DNA from: Bacteroidetes bacterium SW_9_63_38
GTDB taxonomy: Bacteria > Bacteroidota > Rhodothermia > Rhodothermales > Salinibacteraceae
Reading direction: 5' to 3'
DNA: 64,000 nt
NCBI GenBank assembly: GCA_003022435.1
Contig: PXUA01000013.1
Location: 1-64,000, forward strand
Positions 1 through 8,952 of this stretch are shown here, piece after piece. The notes beneath the pieces were generated by a model. It saw only the letters and a list, made by a program, of their open reading frames with translations. It was not told where the DNA came from and did no database searches. Positions within the stretch are counted from its first letter, which is position 1, and each line of letters opens with the position of its first letter. The position numbers were made by a program, and so were the translations under genes.

Positions 1-100
1 GTTGATCCAGCCGGTGGCCCTGGAGGAGGGGCTCAGGTTTGCGATTCGGGAGGGGGGGCAGACGGTCGGCGCGGGGGTCGTAAGCGCGATCCTGGACTAG
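1..100 (+). CDS. tuf: Elongation factor Tu, C-terminal end (partial)
   Basis: The window opens inside this gene; only the last 32 codons and the TAG stop (98-100) are present. They read [19 protein letters not shown] and end [10 protein letters not shown], the highly conserved C-terminal beta-barrel of EF-Tu, which carries aminoacyl-tRNA to the ribosome. It lies about 110 bp upstream of rpsJ on the same strand, the usual str-to-S10 junction. The terminal residues fit EF-Tu very well; the rest of the gene is outside the window. Confidence 0.9.
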   Translation, partial: LIQPVALEEGLRFAIREGGQTVGAGVVSAILD

Positions 101-209
101 CACTTTTTCGAGGTCCGATTGGCGAATGCCGGATGGGAGGACGACCCCTTCTCGACAGATACGCCCACTCGGCACTCGCAACTCGACATTCGAAAATCGA
201 AACTGAGAC

Positions 210-521
210 ATGGCCACGGAGCAAAAAATACGCATCAAGCTGAAATCGTACGACCACTCCCTGATCGACAAGAGTGCGGAGAAAATTATCCGCACGGTCA
301 AGTCGACGGGGGCGGTGGTGAGCGGACCCGTTCCGTTGCCCACCGAGAAGAAGGTCTACACGGTCCTGCGCGGCCCCCATGTAGACAAGAAGAGTCGGGA
401 GCAGTTTGAGCGGCGTCACCACAAGCGCCTAATCGACATTCTTTCGTCGAGCAGCGACACTGTTGACTCGCTCATGCAGCTGGAGTTGCCGAGTGGTGTT
501 GACGTGGAGATTAAGGTGTGA
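210..521 (+). CDS. rpsJ: 30S ribosomal protein S10
   Basis: 103 aa, the normal S10 length. The [14 protein letters not shown] start and the [20 protein letters not shown] segment are diagnostic of S10, which sits in the 30S head and also joins NusB in antitermination. First gene of the S10 operon, ATG start. Its TGA stop overlaps the GTG start of the next, non-ribosomal gene by 4 bp (GTGA), so the two are probably translationally coupled. Downstream neighbour should be rplC; instead a lipoprotein gene intervenes. Confidence 0.97.
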   Translation: MATEQKIRIKLKSYDHSLIDKSAEKIIRTVKSTGAVVSGPVPLPTEKKVYTVLRGPHVDKKSREQFERRHHKRLIDILSSSSDTVDSLMQLELPSGVDVEIKV

Positions 522-1006
522 CGACTGTTCGCTGGACTTCGACCCTTACACTCCTTCTCGGGGCCCTCGTACCTGTGGTTCTCTCCGGGTGCGATGAGGC
601 TGGCTCCAAGCGGACCTCCCAGGCGCAGCAATTGTCCGGGACCTGGAATTTATGTGTAGATACCGGAAGCGGGGAGTGCAGTACCCTCGACGATGTAACC
701 CTTCACGTTTCCGACGGAGAAGGACCGAAAACGTACCAGTTGACCCGGGAGCAGAATGGTCGCGAGAGGACGGGACGGATGGAGCTTGTCCAAGCGAATG
801 TATTGCTCATGAGTGGCGATTTTCTCGCCGACGACTTGGCCTGGGATCTCGACTTTGATCGGCCTACGGAAATATCGGGATCGGCACGACTGACACTCAT
901 TCGGACTCGGGGGCGCAACGAGGCTATACGCGACTTTCTCGACTTTCTCGGAGCGACCGGCTGGACGGGAGGACAGATCCAGATGGACCTTCGGCTATCT
1001 TCTTGA
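518..1006 (+). CDS. Predicted lipoprotein inside the S10 operon
   Basis: 162 aa, GTG start overlapping the rpsJ stop. The N-terminus is basic then hydrophobic (about residues 8-24) and ends in a lipobox, LSGC, so the mature protein would be lipid-anchored at Cys25, followed by Asp-Glu. The rest (SGTWNLC, then alternating polar/hydrophobic stretches) suggests a small beta-rich domain resembling lipocalin-like META/DUF folds, but I do not recognise a family. Being in an operon normally restricted to ribosomal proteins is odd. It reads intact, with no frameshift, and is spaced 27 bp before rplC. Function unknown; envelope location is inferred from the lipobox. Confidence 0.8.
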   Translation: MTTVRWTSTLTLLLGALVPVVLSGCDEAGSKRTSQAQQLSGTWNLCVDTGSGECSTLDDVTLHVSDGEGPKTYQLTREQNGRERTGRMELVQANVLLMSGDFLADDLAWDLDFDRPTEISGSARLTLIRTRGRNEAIRDFLDFLGATGWTGGQIQMDLRLSS

Positions 1007-1033
1007 GACGCATCATTAGGACGACAGAATACT

Positions 1034-1681
1034 ATGAGTAGCGGACTCTTAGGAAAAAAGGTGGGGATGACGAGTGTCTTCGATGATGAAGGCAACAACA
1101 TCGCCTGCACGGTGATTGAGGCGGGCCCCAACGTTGTCACTCAGGTCAAGGAGGAGGACGGTCCGGACGGCTACGACGCCGTGCAGCTAGCCTTCGACGA
1201 CAAGAAGGAGAAGAACACGACGACGGCCATGCAGGGCCACTTTGCCGACGCGGACACGGCGCCGAAGCAAGTTGTGAAGGAGTTTCGCAACTTCGACGAC
1301 CCGGCGGTGGAGAGGGGCGATGTGCTTCAAGCCGACGATCTCTTTGACGAGGGCGAGACCGTGGATGTCGTCGGCGTTTCGAAAGGAAAAGGCTTTCAGG
1401 GCGTTGTGAAGCGGCACGGCTTTAGCGGGGTCGGGATGACGACCCACGGCCAGTCGGACCGTCAGCGGCACCCCGGCTCGATTGGGGCCTCGGCGGACCC
1501 CTCCCGGGTTTTCAAGGGCATGCGCATGGCCGGACAGACTGGTGGGGAGCGAACAAAGATCCAAAACCTCACGGTGGTCCGCATCCTCCCGGAGCACGAC
1601 GCAATCCTCATCAAGGGCTCGGTGCCGGGCGCGAAGAACAGCTATGTCGAACTCCACAAGAAGACGCAGGAGGACGAATAG
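1034..1681 (+). CDS. rplC: 50S ribosomal protein L3
   Basis: 215 aa, near the usual 205-215. Starts [20 protein letters not shown], the L3 N-terminal signature, and contains [16 protein letters not shown] and [16 protein letters not shown], the loop reaching towards the peptidyl-transferase centre, where the Gln of GQS is the usual PrmB methylation site. L3 is an early assembly protein binding 23S rRNA domain VI. Follows the lipoprotein gene and is followed after 83 bp by rplD. Confidence 0.97.
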   Translation: MSSGLLGKKVGMTSVFDDEGNNIACTVIEAGPNVVTQVKEEDGPDGYDAVQLAFDDKKEKNTTTAMQGHFADADTAPKQVVKEFRNFDDPAVERGDVLQADDLFDEGETVDVVGVSKGKGFQGVVKRHGFSGVGMTTHGQSDRQRHPGSIGASADPSRVFKGMRMAGQTGGERTKIQNLTVVRILPEHDAILIKGSVPGAKNSYVELHKKTQEDE

Positions 1682-1764
1682 TCACACCGAACTTCCGGGT
1701 CGGCGGCCGGTAGACCCCGGTCGCCATTCATCGAGCGACTGTGAATTTCTGAACCGATTGGACT

Positions 1765-2412
1765 ATGGATGTCGACGTGTACCAAGAGGACGGGGTCGAA
1801 GCGGGTCGTACAGCGACCCTGGATCCGTCTATCTTTGAGATCGAGCCCAACAACCACACCATCTGGCTAGACGTAAAACGGATCCAGGCCCATGAGCGGC
1901 AAGGTACCAACAAAACGAAAGAGCGCTCGGAGGTGCGAGGGTCGACCCGGAAGTTGTATCGGCAGAAGGGCACCGGAAACGCCCGCGTCGGAGACGCGAA
2001 GTCGCCGATCCGCCGTGGCGGTGGTCGCGCTCACGGGGCACGTCCTCGCGGGTATGACCACGATCTGAACCGGAAAGAGAAGCGGCTGGCCCGGCGGTCA
2101 GCGCTCGCCTACAAGGCTCAAGATGACGCCGTGCGGGTGATGGAGGATTTCTCGATGGACCGCCCGAGCACGCGGGAGCTCACTGACCTGCTTGACCTGC
2201 TCGACCTGAATGATCAAAAGGTGCTCATTGCCACTGCGGAGGTAGAGACGGAGATTTACCAGAGTGCTCAGAACCTCTCATACGTGAATGTCCGTGAGGT
2301 GCAGAGCGTCAACACCGTCGATATTCTTGATGCGGACGCGGTGCTGTTTCAGGAGGGGGCCCTGGAGTGGATTACGAATGTTCTCTCGACCACCGAAGCC
2401 ACGCCGGCGTAG
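1765..2412 (+). CDS. rplD: 50S ribosomal protein L4
   Basis: 215 aa. Contains the L4 loop signature RKLYRQKGTGNARVGDAKSP and GGRAHGARPRGYDHDLNRK, which lines the exit tunnel. L4 binds 23S rRNA domain I and in enterobacteria autoregulates its operon; that regulation is not demonstrated here. The N-terminus (MDVDVYQEDG) is the usual beta hairpin. The 83-bp gap before it has no other gene. Confidence 0.97.
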   Translation: MDVDVYQEDGVEAGRTATLDPSIFEIEPNNHTIWLDVKRIQAHERQGTNKTKERSEVRGSTRKLYRQKGTGNARVGDAKSPIRRGGGRAHGARPRGYDHDLNRKEKRLARRSALAYKAQDDAVRVMEDFSMDRPSTRELTDLLDLLDLNDQKVLIATAEVETEIYQSAQNLSYVNVREVQSVNTVDILDADAVLFQEGALEWITNVLSTTEATPA

Positions 2413-2460
2413 TGCTTCCAACTGCGAAGCGATTTGGCATTCTAGACCATTTGCTCTGAT

Positions 2461-2760
2461 ATGAGTCAACGCGTTCTCATTCGCCCCTACGTGACCGAGA
2501 AGACCACCTACCAGATGGAGGAGGGGAAATATTCCTTCATCTGTGGGCTGGATGCCACCAAGCCGGAAATTCGCCAGGCGATTGAACAGCGGTATCCGGG
2601 GGTGGAGGTTGCCAACGTACGCACCCAGATCGTCCCCGGAAAGCGGCGTCGCCAGTTTCGGCAGGGCAACATGGTCGAGGGACGAACGTCGGGCTTCAAG
2701 AAGGCAATTGTGGAGCTCGATCCGGACGCGGAGCAGATTGATTTCTTCGAAGGCATCTAA
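2461..2760 (+). CDS. rplW: 50S ribosomal protein L23
   Basis: 99 aa, normal length. VLIRPYVTEKTTYQMEEGKY is the classic L23 N-terminus, followed by KPEIRQAIEQRYPGVEVANV and the basic loop GKRRRQFRQG. L23 sits at the tunnel exit and docks trigger factor and SRP; the conserved exit-site Glu is probably E19 or E20 (YQMEE), by family comparison. Lies 48 bp after rplD and 80 bp before rplB in the S10 operon order. Confidence 0.96.
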   Translation: MSQRVLIRPYVTEKTTYQMEEGKYSFICGLDATKPEIRQAIEQRYPGVEVANVRTQIVPGKRRRQFRQGNMVEGRTSGFKKAIVELDPDAEQIDFFEGI

Positions 2761-2840
2761 CTGGCGTGCCCTGCACGACGAACGAGAGCGTTCTTCTGAA
2801 CCGGCGGTGACGGAGACTGCCCAAAAACCTGCATTGACCT

Positions 2841-3692
2841 ATGGGGACTAAGAAGCGCAAGCCGACGATCAACAGTCAGCGGCAATACTCGGTCGACGAC
2901 AAGAAGGATGTGACGACGACCGATCCGGAACGGAGCCTGCTGGAGGCGATGAGTAACAGCGGGGGCCGCAACAACCAGGGCCGCATGACTATGCGGTACC
3001 GCGGCGGCGGCCACAAGCGGCGCTACCGGAAGATCGACTTCAAGCGGAACGACAAGGACGGGATTCCCGCCCGCATCGAGACGATTGAATACGATCCCAA
3101 CCGGTCGGCGCGGATCTCGCTTCTGGTGTATGCCGACGGCGAAAAGCGCTACATTGTTGCGCCGGATGAGGTTGAGGTGGGTGACACGGTCATGAACGGC
3201 CCGCAGGCCGCAGCAGAGCCGGGGAACTGCCTTCCGTTGTCGGGAATTCCGCTCGGGACGCGCGTCCACTGTATTGAGATGCGTCCCAACAAGGGGGCGC
3301 AGTTGGCGCGAGCGGCCGGCACCCACGCCCAGTTGACCGCCCGCGAGGGGGACTACGCCACGCTCGAACTGCCGAGCGGCGAGACGCGCCTTGTGCCGTC
3401 GAAGTGCCGGGCGACGATCGGTACGACGAGCAATGTGGAGCACTTCAACATTGAGATCGGCAAGGCGGGGCGAAGCCGCTGGCTTGGGCGTCGCCCCCGG
3501 ACGCGAGGGGTTGCGATGAACCCGATCGATCACCCCATGGGCGGTGGAGAGGGCCGTGCCTCCGGAGGGCACCCGCGCTCTCGGGAGGGCGTGCCCGCGA
3601 AGGGGTACAAGACCCGCACACGCAACAAGGACTCCAACAAGTACATTATTCGTCGTCGCACCGAATCGAAGAACCGGAAGAACTCGAAGTAG
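2841..3692 (+). CDS. rplB: 50S ribosomal protein L2
   Basis: 283 aa, slightly longer than the 273-280 typical. The N-terminal [20 protein letters not shown] segment, the central [16 protein letters not shown], and the C-terminal [19 protein letters not shown] are the L2 hallmarks; the last contains the conserved His near the peptidyl-transferase centre. L2 is needed for subunit joining. Standard operon position between rplW and rpsS. Confidence 0.98.
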   Translation: MGTKKRKPTINSQRQYSVDDKKDVTTTDPERSLLEAMSNSGGRNNQGRMTMRYRGGGHKRRYRKIDFKRNDKDGIPARIETIEYDPNRSARISLLVYADGEKRYIVAPDEVEVGDTVMNGPQAAAEPGNCLPLSGIPLGTRVHCIEMRPNKGAQLARAAGTHAQLTAREGDYATLELPSGETRLVPSKCRATIGTTSNVEHFNIEIGKAGRSRWLGRRPRTRGVAMNPIDHPMGGGEGRASGGHPRSREGVPAKGYKTRTRNKDSNKYIIRRRTESKNRKNSK

Positions 3693-3753
3693 TGCCCTTT
3701 CGGGAGCACCGCGACGATAACCGTTTTTCGGACCGAACCATCGCAACGACGAC

Positions 3754-4050
3754 ATGCCTCGTTCACTCCGCAAAGGACCGTACGTATATTACAAGCTTCA
3801 GCAGAAGGTTGAAGCGCTGAACGAGTCCGACGAGAAGCAGGTGGTGAAGACCTGGTCTCGTCCGTCGATCATCACGCCGGACTTCGTGGGTCACACTTTT
3901 GCTGTGCACAACGGACGTCAGTTCGTTCCCGTGTACGTGTCGGAGAACATGGTGGGACACAAGCTCGGCGAATTTGCGCCGACTCGGATTTTTGAGGAGC
4001 ACTCGAAAGCCAAGGTCGACAAGCGGGCCCGTCAGAAGCCGGGACAGTAA
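3754..4050 (+). CDS. rpsS: 30S ribosomal protein S19
   Basis: 98 aa. Starts [20 protein letters not shown] and contains [25 protein letters not shown]-like [20 protein letters not shown] and PTRIF, all standard S19. The protein binds 16S rRNA in the 30S head with S13. The C-terminus has the expected basic tail ([12 protein letters not shown]). Followed after 56 bp by rplV. Confidence 0.97.
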   Translation: MPRSLRKGPYVYYKLQQKVEALNESDEKQVVKTWSRPSIITPDFVGHTFAVHNGRQFVPVYVSENMVGHKLGEFAPTRIFEEHSKAKVDKRARQKPGQ

Positions 4051-4106
4051 GAAGTCAGGAGATCTGGGACGCACCGTGACCGTCACTGCAAATCGTATGA
4101 CGAGAT

Positions 4107-4499
4107 ATGCAAGCACGAGCCGTACGCAAACACATTCGCAGTTCGCCGTTGAAGATGCGGCGCGTCATCAATCTGGTACGTGAGCGTAGTGTGCCGGAGG
4201 CGATGGCGATCCTTGATTACATGCCGCAGAAGGTCACGGATGTTATCGAGAAGACGATCCGGTCGGCCGTGTACAACCTGATGGACCAGCATGACGAGCG
4301 GTTCGACGAGGGGGCGCTTACGCTAACGGAGATTCGGGCCGACGAAGGGCCGACCTTCCAGCGCTGGAACGCCCGGGCACGAGGACGTGCCGCGCCGATT
4401 CGAAAGCGGACGACGCACCTCACCGTCGTGGTTGAGGTGAAGGGCGAGGCGGACGAGGCCGTTGGACCGGTCGACGAACCGGCCGAGCAGGCGGCTTAG
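4107..4499 (+). CDS. rplV: 50S ribosomal protein L22
   Basis: 130 aa, longer than the usual 110-115 because of an acidic C-terminal tail (about residues 110-130, EVKGEADEAVGPVDEPAEQA), plausible halophilic decoration. The core has AVRKHIRSSPLKMRRVINLV, MPQKVTDVIEKTIRSAVYNL and the tunnel loop EGPTFQRWNARARGRAAPIR. L22 lines the exit tunnel where erythromycin-resistance changes occur in other bacteria. ATG start. Confidence 0.96.
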   Translation: MQARAVRKHIRSSPLKMRRVINLVRERSVPEAMAILDYMPQKVTDVIEKTIRSAVYNLMDQHDERFDEGALTLTEIRADEGPTFQRWNARARGRAAPIRKRTTHLTVVVEVKGEADEAVGPVDEPAEQAA

Positions 4500-4565
4500 C
4501 ACCCCGCTTTGGATTGACGATTTTCAGACACGCGTACTTGCAATAAGCCGACGAGAGGTACAGCC

Positions 4566-5282
4566 TTGGGCCAGAAAACACACCCCATTGGATTTCGTCT
4601 CGGAGTCATCCGCGGTTGGGATTCCAACTGGTACTCCGAAGACGACTTTCAAGACAAGCTCGTAGAAGACGAGGAGATTCGGCGGTATTTGCATGCCCGT
4701 CTCAAGCGGGCCGGCCTGAGCCGGATCGTCATTGAGCGGACGCCGAAACGCGTCATCCTTACTCTCCACACCAGCCGTCCCGGCGTCGTTATCGGCCGGG
4801 GAGGATCGGAAGTAGAGAAGCTCCGTGAAGAGCTGAAGACACTGACTGGGAAGGACATCCAGATCAACATCAGTGAGATCAAGCGCCCGGAGCTCGACGC
4901 AACGCTCGTCGCTAAAAACATCGCTCAGCAGTTGGAAGGGCGTATTTCTTTCCGACGAGCCATGAAGCAGGCCATGCAGGCGGCGATGCGGATGGGGGCG
5001 GAGGGCGTCCGGATCCGTGCGGCAGGCCGTCTGGGCGGGGCCGAGATGGGCCGCGTCGAGGAGTATCTCGAAGGCCGCGTTCCGCTGCACACAATTCGGG
5101 CCGACATTGACTTTTCCCAGGAAACGGCCCGGACCATTTACGGGACCATCGGGGTCAAGGTCTGGATTCACCGCGGAGAGATTCTCGGGCAGCCCGACCT
5201 GAGCCCGAATGTGCAGGCCCAGCAGCGCAAGCAGATGAAAGAGACCCCCCAGGAACGCCGACAGCGTCGGGAGGGAAATTAG
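4566..5282 (+). CDS. rpsC: 30S ribosomal protein S3
   Basis: 238 aa. The start is TTG (4566) because the invariant [13 protein letters not shown] begins exactly there and no upstream ATG is in frame. The KH domain is around [17 protein letters not shown] (GRGG is the GXXG loop), and the C-terminal domain has [20 protein letters not shown] and [11 protein letters not shown]3 is at the mRNA entry site and contributes to helicase activity. Rare TTG start in an otherwise ATG-rich operon. Confidence 0.97.
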   Translation: MGQKTHPIGFRLGVIRGWDSNWYSEDDFQDKLVEDEEIRRYLHARLKRAGLSRIVIERTPKRVILTLHTSRPGVVIGRGGSEVEKLREELKTLTGKDIQINISEIKRPELDATLVAKNIAQQLEGRISFRRAMKQAMQAAMRMGAEGVRIRAAGRLGGAEMGRVEEYLEGRVPLHTIRADIDFSQETARTIYGTIGVKVWIHRGEILGQPDLSPNVQAQQRKQMKETPQERRQRREGN

Positions 5283-5343
5283 TCCCTCTGGCTGAGGCTG
5301 ACGTCGATCATTTTCCTGAGTACCTGAACCTACCTACCCTACC

Positions 5344-5778
5344 ATGCTTGAGCCGAAACGTACCAAACACCGGAAGGTCCAACGCAAGCAGGGACTATCG
5401 CGGTGCGAGTATGCGTCGAAGGGCACCAGTCTCAACTTCGGGGACTTTGGACTAAAGTCCCTGGAGAAGGACCAGGTGACGAGTCGTCAGCTTGAGGCCG
5501 CTCGTGTGGCGATCAATCGTTACCTCCAGCGCGCCGGAAAAGTGTGGATTCGGGTCTTTCCGGACAAGCCGGTGACGAAGACCCCGGCTGAAACGCGCAT
5601 GGGAAAGGGAAAGGGCGAGCCGGAATACTACGTGGCTCCTCTGCTGAAAGGACACGTCCTGTTTGAGGTGGGAGGCGGGGTTTCCGAAGAGGTGGCCCGT
5701 GAAGCGCTCCGACTCGGGAAGCACAAGCTCCCGATCAAAACGAAGTTCGTTGTGCGTCCGGGGTACCACGCCGACTAG
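5344..5778 (+). CDS. rplP: 50S ribosomal protein L16
   Basis: 144 aa, typical. Starts [15 protein letters not shown] and contains [40 protein letters not shown] and [14 protein letters not shown], all diagnostic. L16 organises the A-site region of the 50S. The TAG stop (5776-5778) is also the first three bases of a palindromic repeat element, so the element touches the stop codon. rpmC, normally almost contiguous, is displaced to 5957. Confidence 0.97.
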   Translation: MLEPKRTKHRKVQRKQGLSRCEYASKGTSLNFGDFGLKSLEKDQVTSRQLEAARVAINRYLQRAGKVWIRVFPDKPVTKTPAETRMGKGKGEPEYYVAPLLKGHVLFEVGGGVSEEVAREALRLGKHKLPIKTKFVVRPGYHAD

Positions 5779-5902
5779 TGCAGCTTCAAACGATCTTTTG
5801 GGGAAGGCAGTTTGCTATTGCTCCAAGCTCCAGCTTGAGGGATGGACGGACGAGGTCCATCCAAAGCTCGATTGCACAACGGACCAGTTGAAGCTGCACT
5901 AG
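5775..5902. repeat. Family 1 palindromic element, copy 1 (inside S10 operon)
   Basis: 128 bp with perfect 15-bp terminal inverted repeats (ctagtgcagcttcaa at 5775-5789; its reverse complement at 5888-5902). It contains an internal hairpin (ggatggac / gtccatcc) and a smaller one (caagct cc agcttg). Nearly identical copies occur at 43330-43478 and 50043-50145. No ORF of its own. It looks like a non-autonomous MITE or large REP-type element; no source transposase is in the window. The CTAG at both ends could be part of the repeat or a target duplication. Confidence 0.9.
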
Positions 5903-5956
5903 GGACAGCTTGGGGACCGACGCCCGGTATTGTTGAACTGAATCTACCAGCGGACG

Positions 5957-6160
5957 ATGGAAGCCGATCAGATACGAGACCTTAGCGTCCAGGAGATTGA
6001 GACGCGCATCGAGGAGGAAGAGGACGAACTTGAGGAGCTGCAGTTTCAGCACGCCATTCGGGGGCGCCTCGAAAACCCGATCATTCTTCGCACGAAGCGC
6101 CGCTTGATCGCGCGTCTCAAGACCGTACTCAACGAAAAGACGGCGGAAGACGAGGCGTAA
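5957..6160 (+). CDS. rpmC: 50S ribosomal protein L29
   Basis: 67 aa, normal length. IRDLSVQEIETRIEEEEDEL followed by LQFQHAIRGRLENPIILRTK and RLIARLKTVLNEK is the two-helix L29 fold. L29 sits at the tunnel exit beside L23. It is unusually acidic in its first helix, in keeping with the proteome. A 128-bp repeat element separates it from rplP, which normally overlaps or abuts it. Confidence 0.95.
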   Translation: MEADQIRDLSVQEIETRIEEEEDELEELQFQHAIRGRLENPIILRTKRRLIARLKTVLNEKTAEDEA

Positions 6161-6222
6161 CGTGCCGATCCGGACGACCGGGGGTCACACAGTCACATTG
6201 AAGAATCTGAGCCAACCGAGTC

Positions 6223-6507
6223 ATGGAGCATACAGAGGAGGATACGGACACTATCGACCGCAACCAGCGCAAAGAGCGGATTGGGGTTGTTCAGAGTGCG
6301 ACGATGGACAAGACGATTACCGTTTCGGTCCGTCGCCAGATGAAGCATCCGATGTACGGGAAGTATCTGGAGCGCTCGACGAAGCACATGACCCACGATG
6401 AGCACGACGAGGCCAACGAAGGAGACACGGTCCGGATTATGGAGACCCGTCCCCAGAGCAAGAATAAGCGCTGGCGCCTCGTGGAAGTCATTGAACGGGC
6501 GAAGTAG
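6223..6507 (+). CDS. rpsQ: 30S ribosomal protein S17
   Basis: 94 aa; the core from about residue 16 ([20 protein letters not shown]) is typical S17, preceded by an acidic N-terminal extension ([15 protein letters not shown]). [20 protein letters not shown] and [20 protein letters not shown] are standard. S17 is a primary 16S rRNA binder with an OB fold. The ATG at 6223 is the only in-frame start that precedes the whole core closely; a shorter start is not available. Confidence 0.96.
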   Translation: MEHTEEDTDTIDRNQRKERIGVVQSATMDKTITVSVRRQMKHPMYGKYLERSTKHMTHDEHDEANEGDTVRIMETRPQSKNKRWRLVEVIERAK

Positions 6508-6592
6508 ACGCTGTACGCACCGACTCACGCTCCTGTGTCGCACAGCGACACCTCCTTTTTTTGGATCTCGAACCTGAATACCGGAGACCGTC

Positions 6593-6961
6593 ATGATTCA
6601 GCAGGAAACTCGACTTTCGGTTGCCGACAACAGCGGCGCCAAGGAAGTGCAGTGTGTTCGTGTGCTTGGTAGCAGTGGCCGCCGCTACGCCGGGATCGGG
6701 GATCAGATCGTGGTGTCTGTGAAATCGGCCATTCCGAGTGGCAACATGAACAAGGGCGATGTAAGCCGGGCCGTGGTCGTGCGGACGAAGAAGGAGACGC
6801 GTCGAGACGACGGGACTTATATCCGGTTCGACGAGAACGCGGCGGTTCTGATCAACCCACAAGAAGAGCCGGTGGGCACGCGTGTTTTTGGGCCGGTGGC
6901 CCGCGAGGTTCGACAGAAACAGTTCACACGCATTGTATCGCTGGCGCCGGAAGTCCTTTAG
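6593..6961 (+). CDS. rplN: 50S ribosomal protein L14
   Basis: 122 aa, exactly the family length. [20 protein letters not shown], the [18 protein letters not shown] segment and [20 protein letters not shown] are invariant L14 features. L14 contacts 16S rRNA at bridge B8 and is the docking site of the silencing factor RsfS. Preceded by an 85-bp spacer after rpsQ. Confidence 0.98.
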   Translation: MIQQETRLSVADNSGAKEVQCVRVLGSSGRRYAGIGDQIVVSVKSAIPSGNMNKGDVSRAVVVRTKKETRRDDGTYIRFDENAAVLINPQEEPVGTRVFGPVAREVRQKQFTRIVSLAPEVL

Positions 6962-7015
6962 CCGTTCGTTCGAGCAGCCCGACCACCGCTCTCGATCCCT
7001 GAAACCCCTACTGAT

Positions 7016-7387
7016 ATGAAACAGAAGAAGCTTCACGTAAAGAAGGGCGACATGGTGATGTTGAATAAGACCATCACCTCTGCCAAGTCGGCCGGCGAGG
7101 ATCGCGAGAAAGGATACGTTGGGAAGGTCTTGAAGGTCTTTCCGGAGGAGGAGCGTGTCATCGTGGAGGGCGTGAACATGCGCATCCACCACGAGCAGCC
7201 GAGCCCGCAGAACCGCGAGGGCGGTCGGGAGAAGCAGGAAGCCCCGATCCATGTATCGAATGTGAACCCGGTGGACAGCAACGGGGACCGCACGCGGATC
7301 GGCCGGAAGAAGGTGGAAGATTCCGAGACCGGCCAGTCGCAGTGGGTCCGCTATGCGAAGACAACGGGCGAGGAACTTGACGAATAG
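7016..7387 (+). CDS. rplX: 50S ribosomal protein L24
   Basis: 123 aa, longer than the 103-110 typical. The KOW motif is near the N-terminus (VKKGDMVMLNKTITSAKSAG, GKVLKVFPEEERVIVEGVNM), followed by GGREKQEAPIHVSNVNPVD and a charged C-terminal stretch. L24 initiates 50S assembly at 23S rRNA domain I. ATG start at 7016; 138 bp to rplE. Confidence 0.95.
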   Translation: MKQKKLHVKKGDMVMLNKTITSAKSAGEDREKGYVGKVLKVFPEEERVIVEGVNMRIHHEQPSPQNREGGREKQEAPIHVSNVNPVDSNGDRTRIGRKKVEDSETGQSQWVRYAKTTGEELDE

Positions 7388-7525
7388 AGAGGGAACGGGG
7401 CGGCGTGAATCGTCGGTGCAGGGGGAACTCCCGTCCTACAGCTGCGATATTGAACGTTTGTCCGATTTGGCTGAGGATCCGCCATTGCCGGCATTTTCTT
7501 CGATTACAGAGACCGAGCCTGACTC

Positions 7526-8104
7526 ATGGCTGAGAACACTCCACGACTCCATACGAAGTACCAGGACGAGGTTCGTTCCACGCTGAAAGACCAGTTTGGG
7601 TACGAGAACCCCATGGAGGTGCCTCGCCTGGAGAAGATCTCGATCAACAAGGGGATAGGCGAAGCTTCCGACAACGAAAAAGCCCTGGACACGGCCGTTG
7701 AGGAGCTGCGGAAGATCACCGGTCAGCATCCCACGATTAACCGTGCCAGCAAGAGCATCGCCAGCTTCAACATTCGCGAAGGCATGCCGATCGGGGCTTC
7801 GGTGACGCTCCGCGACGTGCGGATGTACGAGTTTTTTGATCGACTCGTCACGCTCGCTCTCCCCAACATTCGAGACTTTGGGGGCGTCCCGGACCGCAGC
7901 TTTGATGGGCACGGCAACTACACGCTCGGGATCAAGGAGCAGACCATCTTTCCGGAGATCGACGTGGACAATGTCGATCGTATCAGCGGGATGGATGTGA
8001 CGTTCGTGACGAGTGCGGAGTCCGACGAAGAGGCGTATGCCCTGCTGAAGGGGCTGGGAATGCCCTTCGTGCGTCGGGGAGATGAGGAGCCTGCCCGGGC
8101 CTAG
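7526..8104 (+). CDS. rplE: 50S ribosomal protein L5
   Basis: 192 aa, a little longer than the usual 179. [20 protein letters not shown] and NKGIGEA open the protein, with [32 protein letters not shown] and [14 protein letters not shown] following. L5 binds 5S rRNA and contacts P-site tRNA and S13. The N-terminal ten residues and the acidic C-terminus account for the extra length. Confidence 0.96.
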   Translation: MAENTPRLHTKYQDEVRSTLKDQFGYENPMEVPRLEKISINKGIGEASDNEKALDTAVEELRKITGQHPTINRASKSIASFNIREGMPIGASVTLRDVRMYEFFDRLVTLALPNIRDFGGVPDRSFDGHGNYTLGIKEQTIFPEIDVDNVDRISGMDVTFVTSAESDEEAYALLKGLGMPFVRRGDEEPARA

Positions 8105-8148
8105 GTTCGACTGATTGCGTTTGACAACCGACAGACACGACTCCCGAC

Positions 8149-8418
8149 ATGGCCAAGAAAAGCTGGATTGCACGCGAGGAAAAACGCGAGAGGCTGCATG
8201 AGAAATACAAGGACAAGCGCCGAAAGCTGAAAGAGGAGGGGAAGTGGACGGAGTTGCAGAAACTGCCGCGCGACTCCAGTCCGGTTCGTCAGAATAATCG
8301 TTGCCGCCTTTGTGGTCGGCAGCGAGGATACCTCCGCCAGTTTGGTGTGTGCCGGATCTGTTTTCGGGAGCTCGCCCTTGAGGGTAAGATCCCCGGTATC
8401 CGGAAGTCCAGTTGGTAA
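8149..8418 (+). CDS. rpsN: 30S ribosomal protein S14 (zinc-binding type)
   Basis: 89 aa. [20 protein letters not shown], then [20 protein letters not shown] and [20 protein letters not shown]. Four cysteines in two CxxC pairs (CRLC and CRIC) would bind zinc, combined here with the longer 89-residue N-terminal part, as seen in many Bacteroidota. S14 is in the 30S head. It is followed by a 76-bp spacer before rpsH. Confidence 0.96.
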   Translation: MAKKSWIAREEKRERLHEKYKDKRRKLKEEGKWTELQKLPRDSSPVRQNNRCRLCGRQRGYLRQFGVCRICFRELALEGKIPGIRKSSW

Positions 8419-8494
8419 CACCTGTATCCTGGTGTGGACGTGACACCGGGCGCTGTATACCGTCGAACTCTGTAACGACGACCCGAACGAAAGC

Positions 8495-8896
8495 ATGAGT
8501 GGCGTTTCCGATCCTGTTGCCCAGTACATGGCTCGCATCCGAAATGGGCAGCGGGCCGAGCACAAGTATGTAGACATCCCTGCGTCGAAACTGAAGCGGG
8601 CGATTACCCAGATTCTCCTGGAAAAGGGGTACATCCAGAACTTCGTCAACATTGACGACGGCAAGCAGGGGCTGCTTCGGGTCTACCTCAAGTATGACGA
8701 TTATGGAGACCCGGCCATTCGAATGATGGACCGTGTGTCGAAGCCCGGCCGACGAGAGTACGCCGGCGCCGACGAGCTGCCGTCCGTGAAGAGTGGTTTG
8801 GGCATTGCGATCCTGTCTACATCGCGAGGCGTGATGAGCGACAAGGAGGCTCGCCGTTTTGGCGTTGGAGGAGAGGTGCTTGCCAAGGTCTTTTAG
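8495..8896 (+). CDS. rpsH: 30S ribosomal protein S8
   Basis: 133 aa, typical. SDPVAQYMARIRNGQRAEH near the N-terminus, ITQILLEKGYIQNFVNIDDG in the middle, and the C-terminal GLGIAILSTSRGVMSDKEAR signature, which binds helix 21 of 16S rRNA. In other bacteria S8 represses the spc operon; no equivalent target is obvious here. Confidence 0.97.
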   Translation: MSGVSDPVAQYMARIRNGQRAEHKYVDIPASKLKRAITQILLEKGYIQNFVNIDDGKQGLLRVYLKYDDYGDPAIRMMDRVSKPGRREYAGADELPSVKSGLGIAILSTSRGVMSDKEARRFGVGGEVLAKVF

Positions 8897-8952
8897 TTTC
8901 GGCAGCCTGCCGCTTCTTCTGTTTGCGCGAACCAATTGACTGATCGACACCG

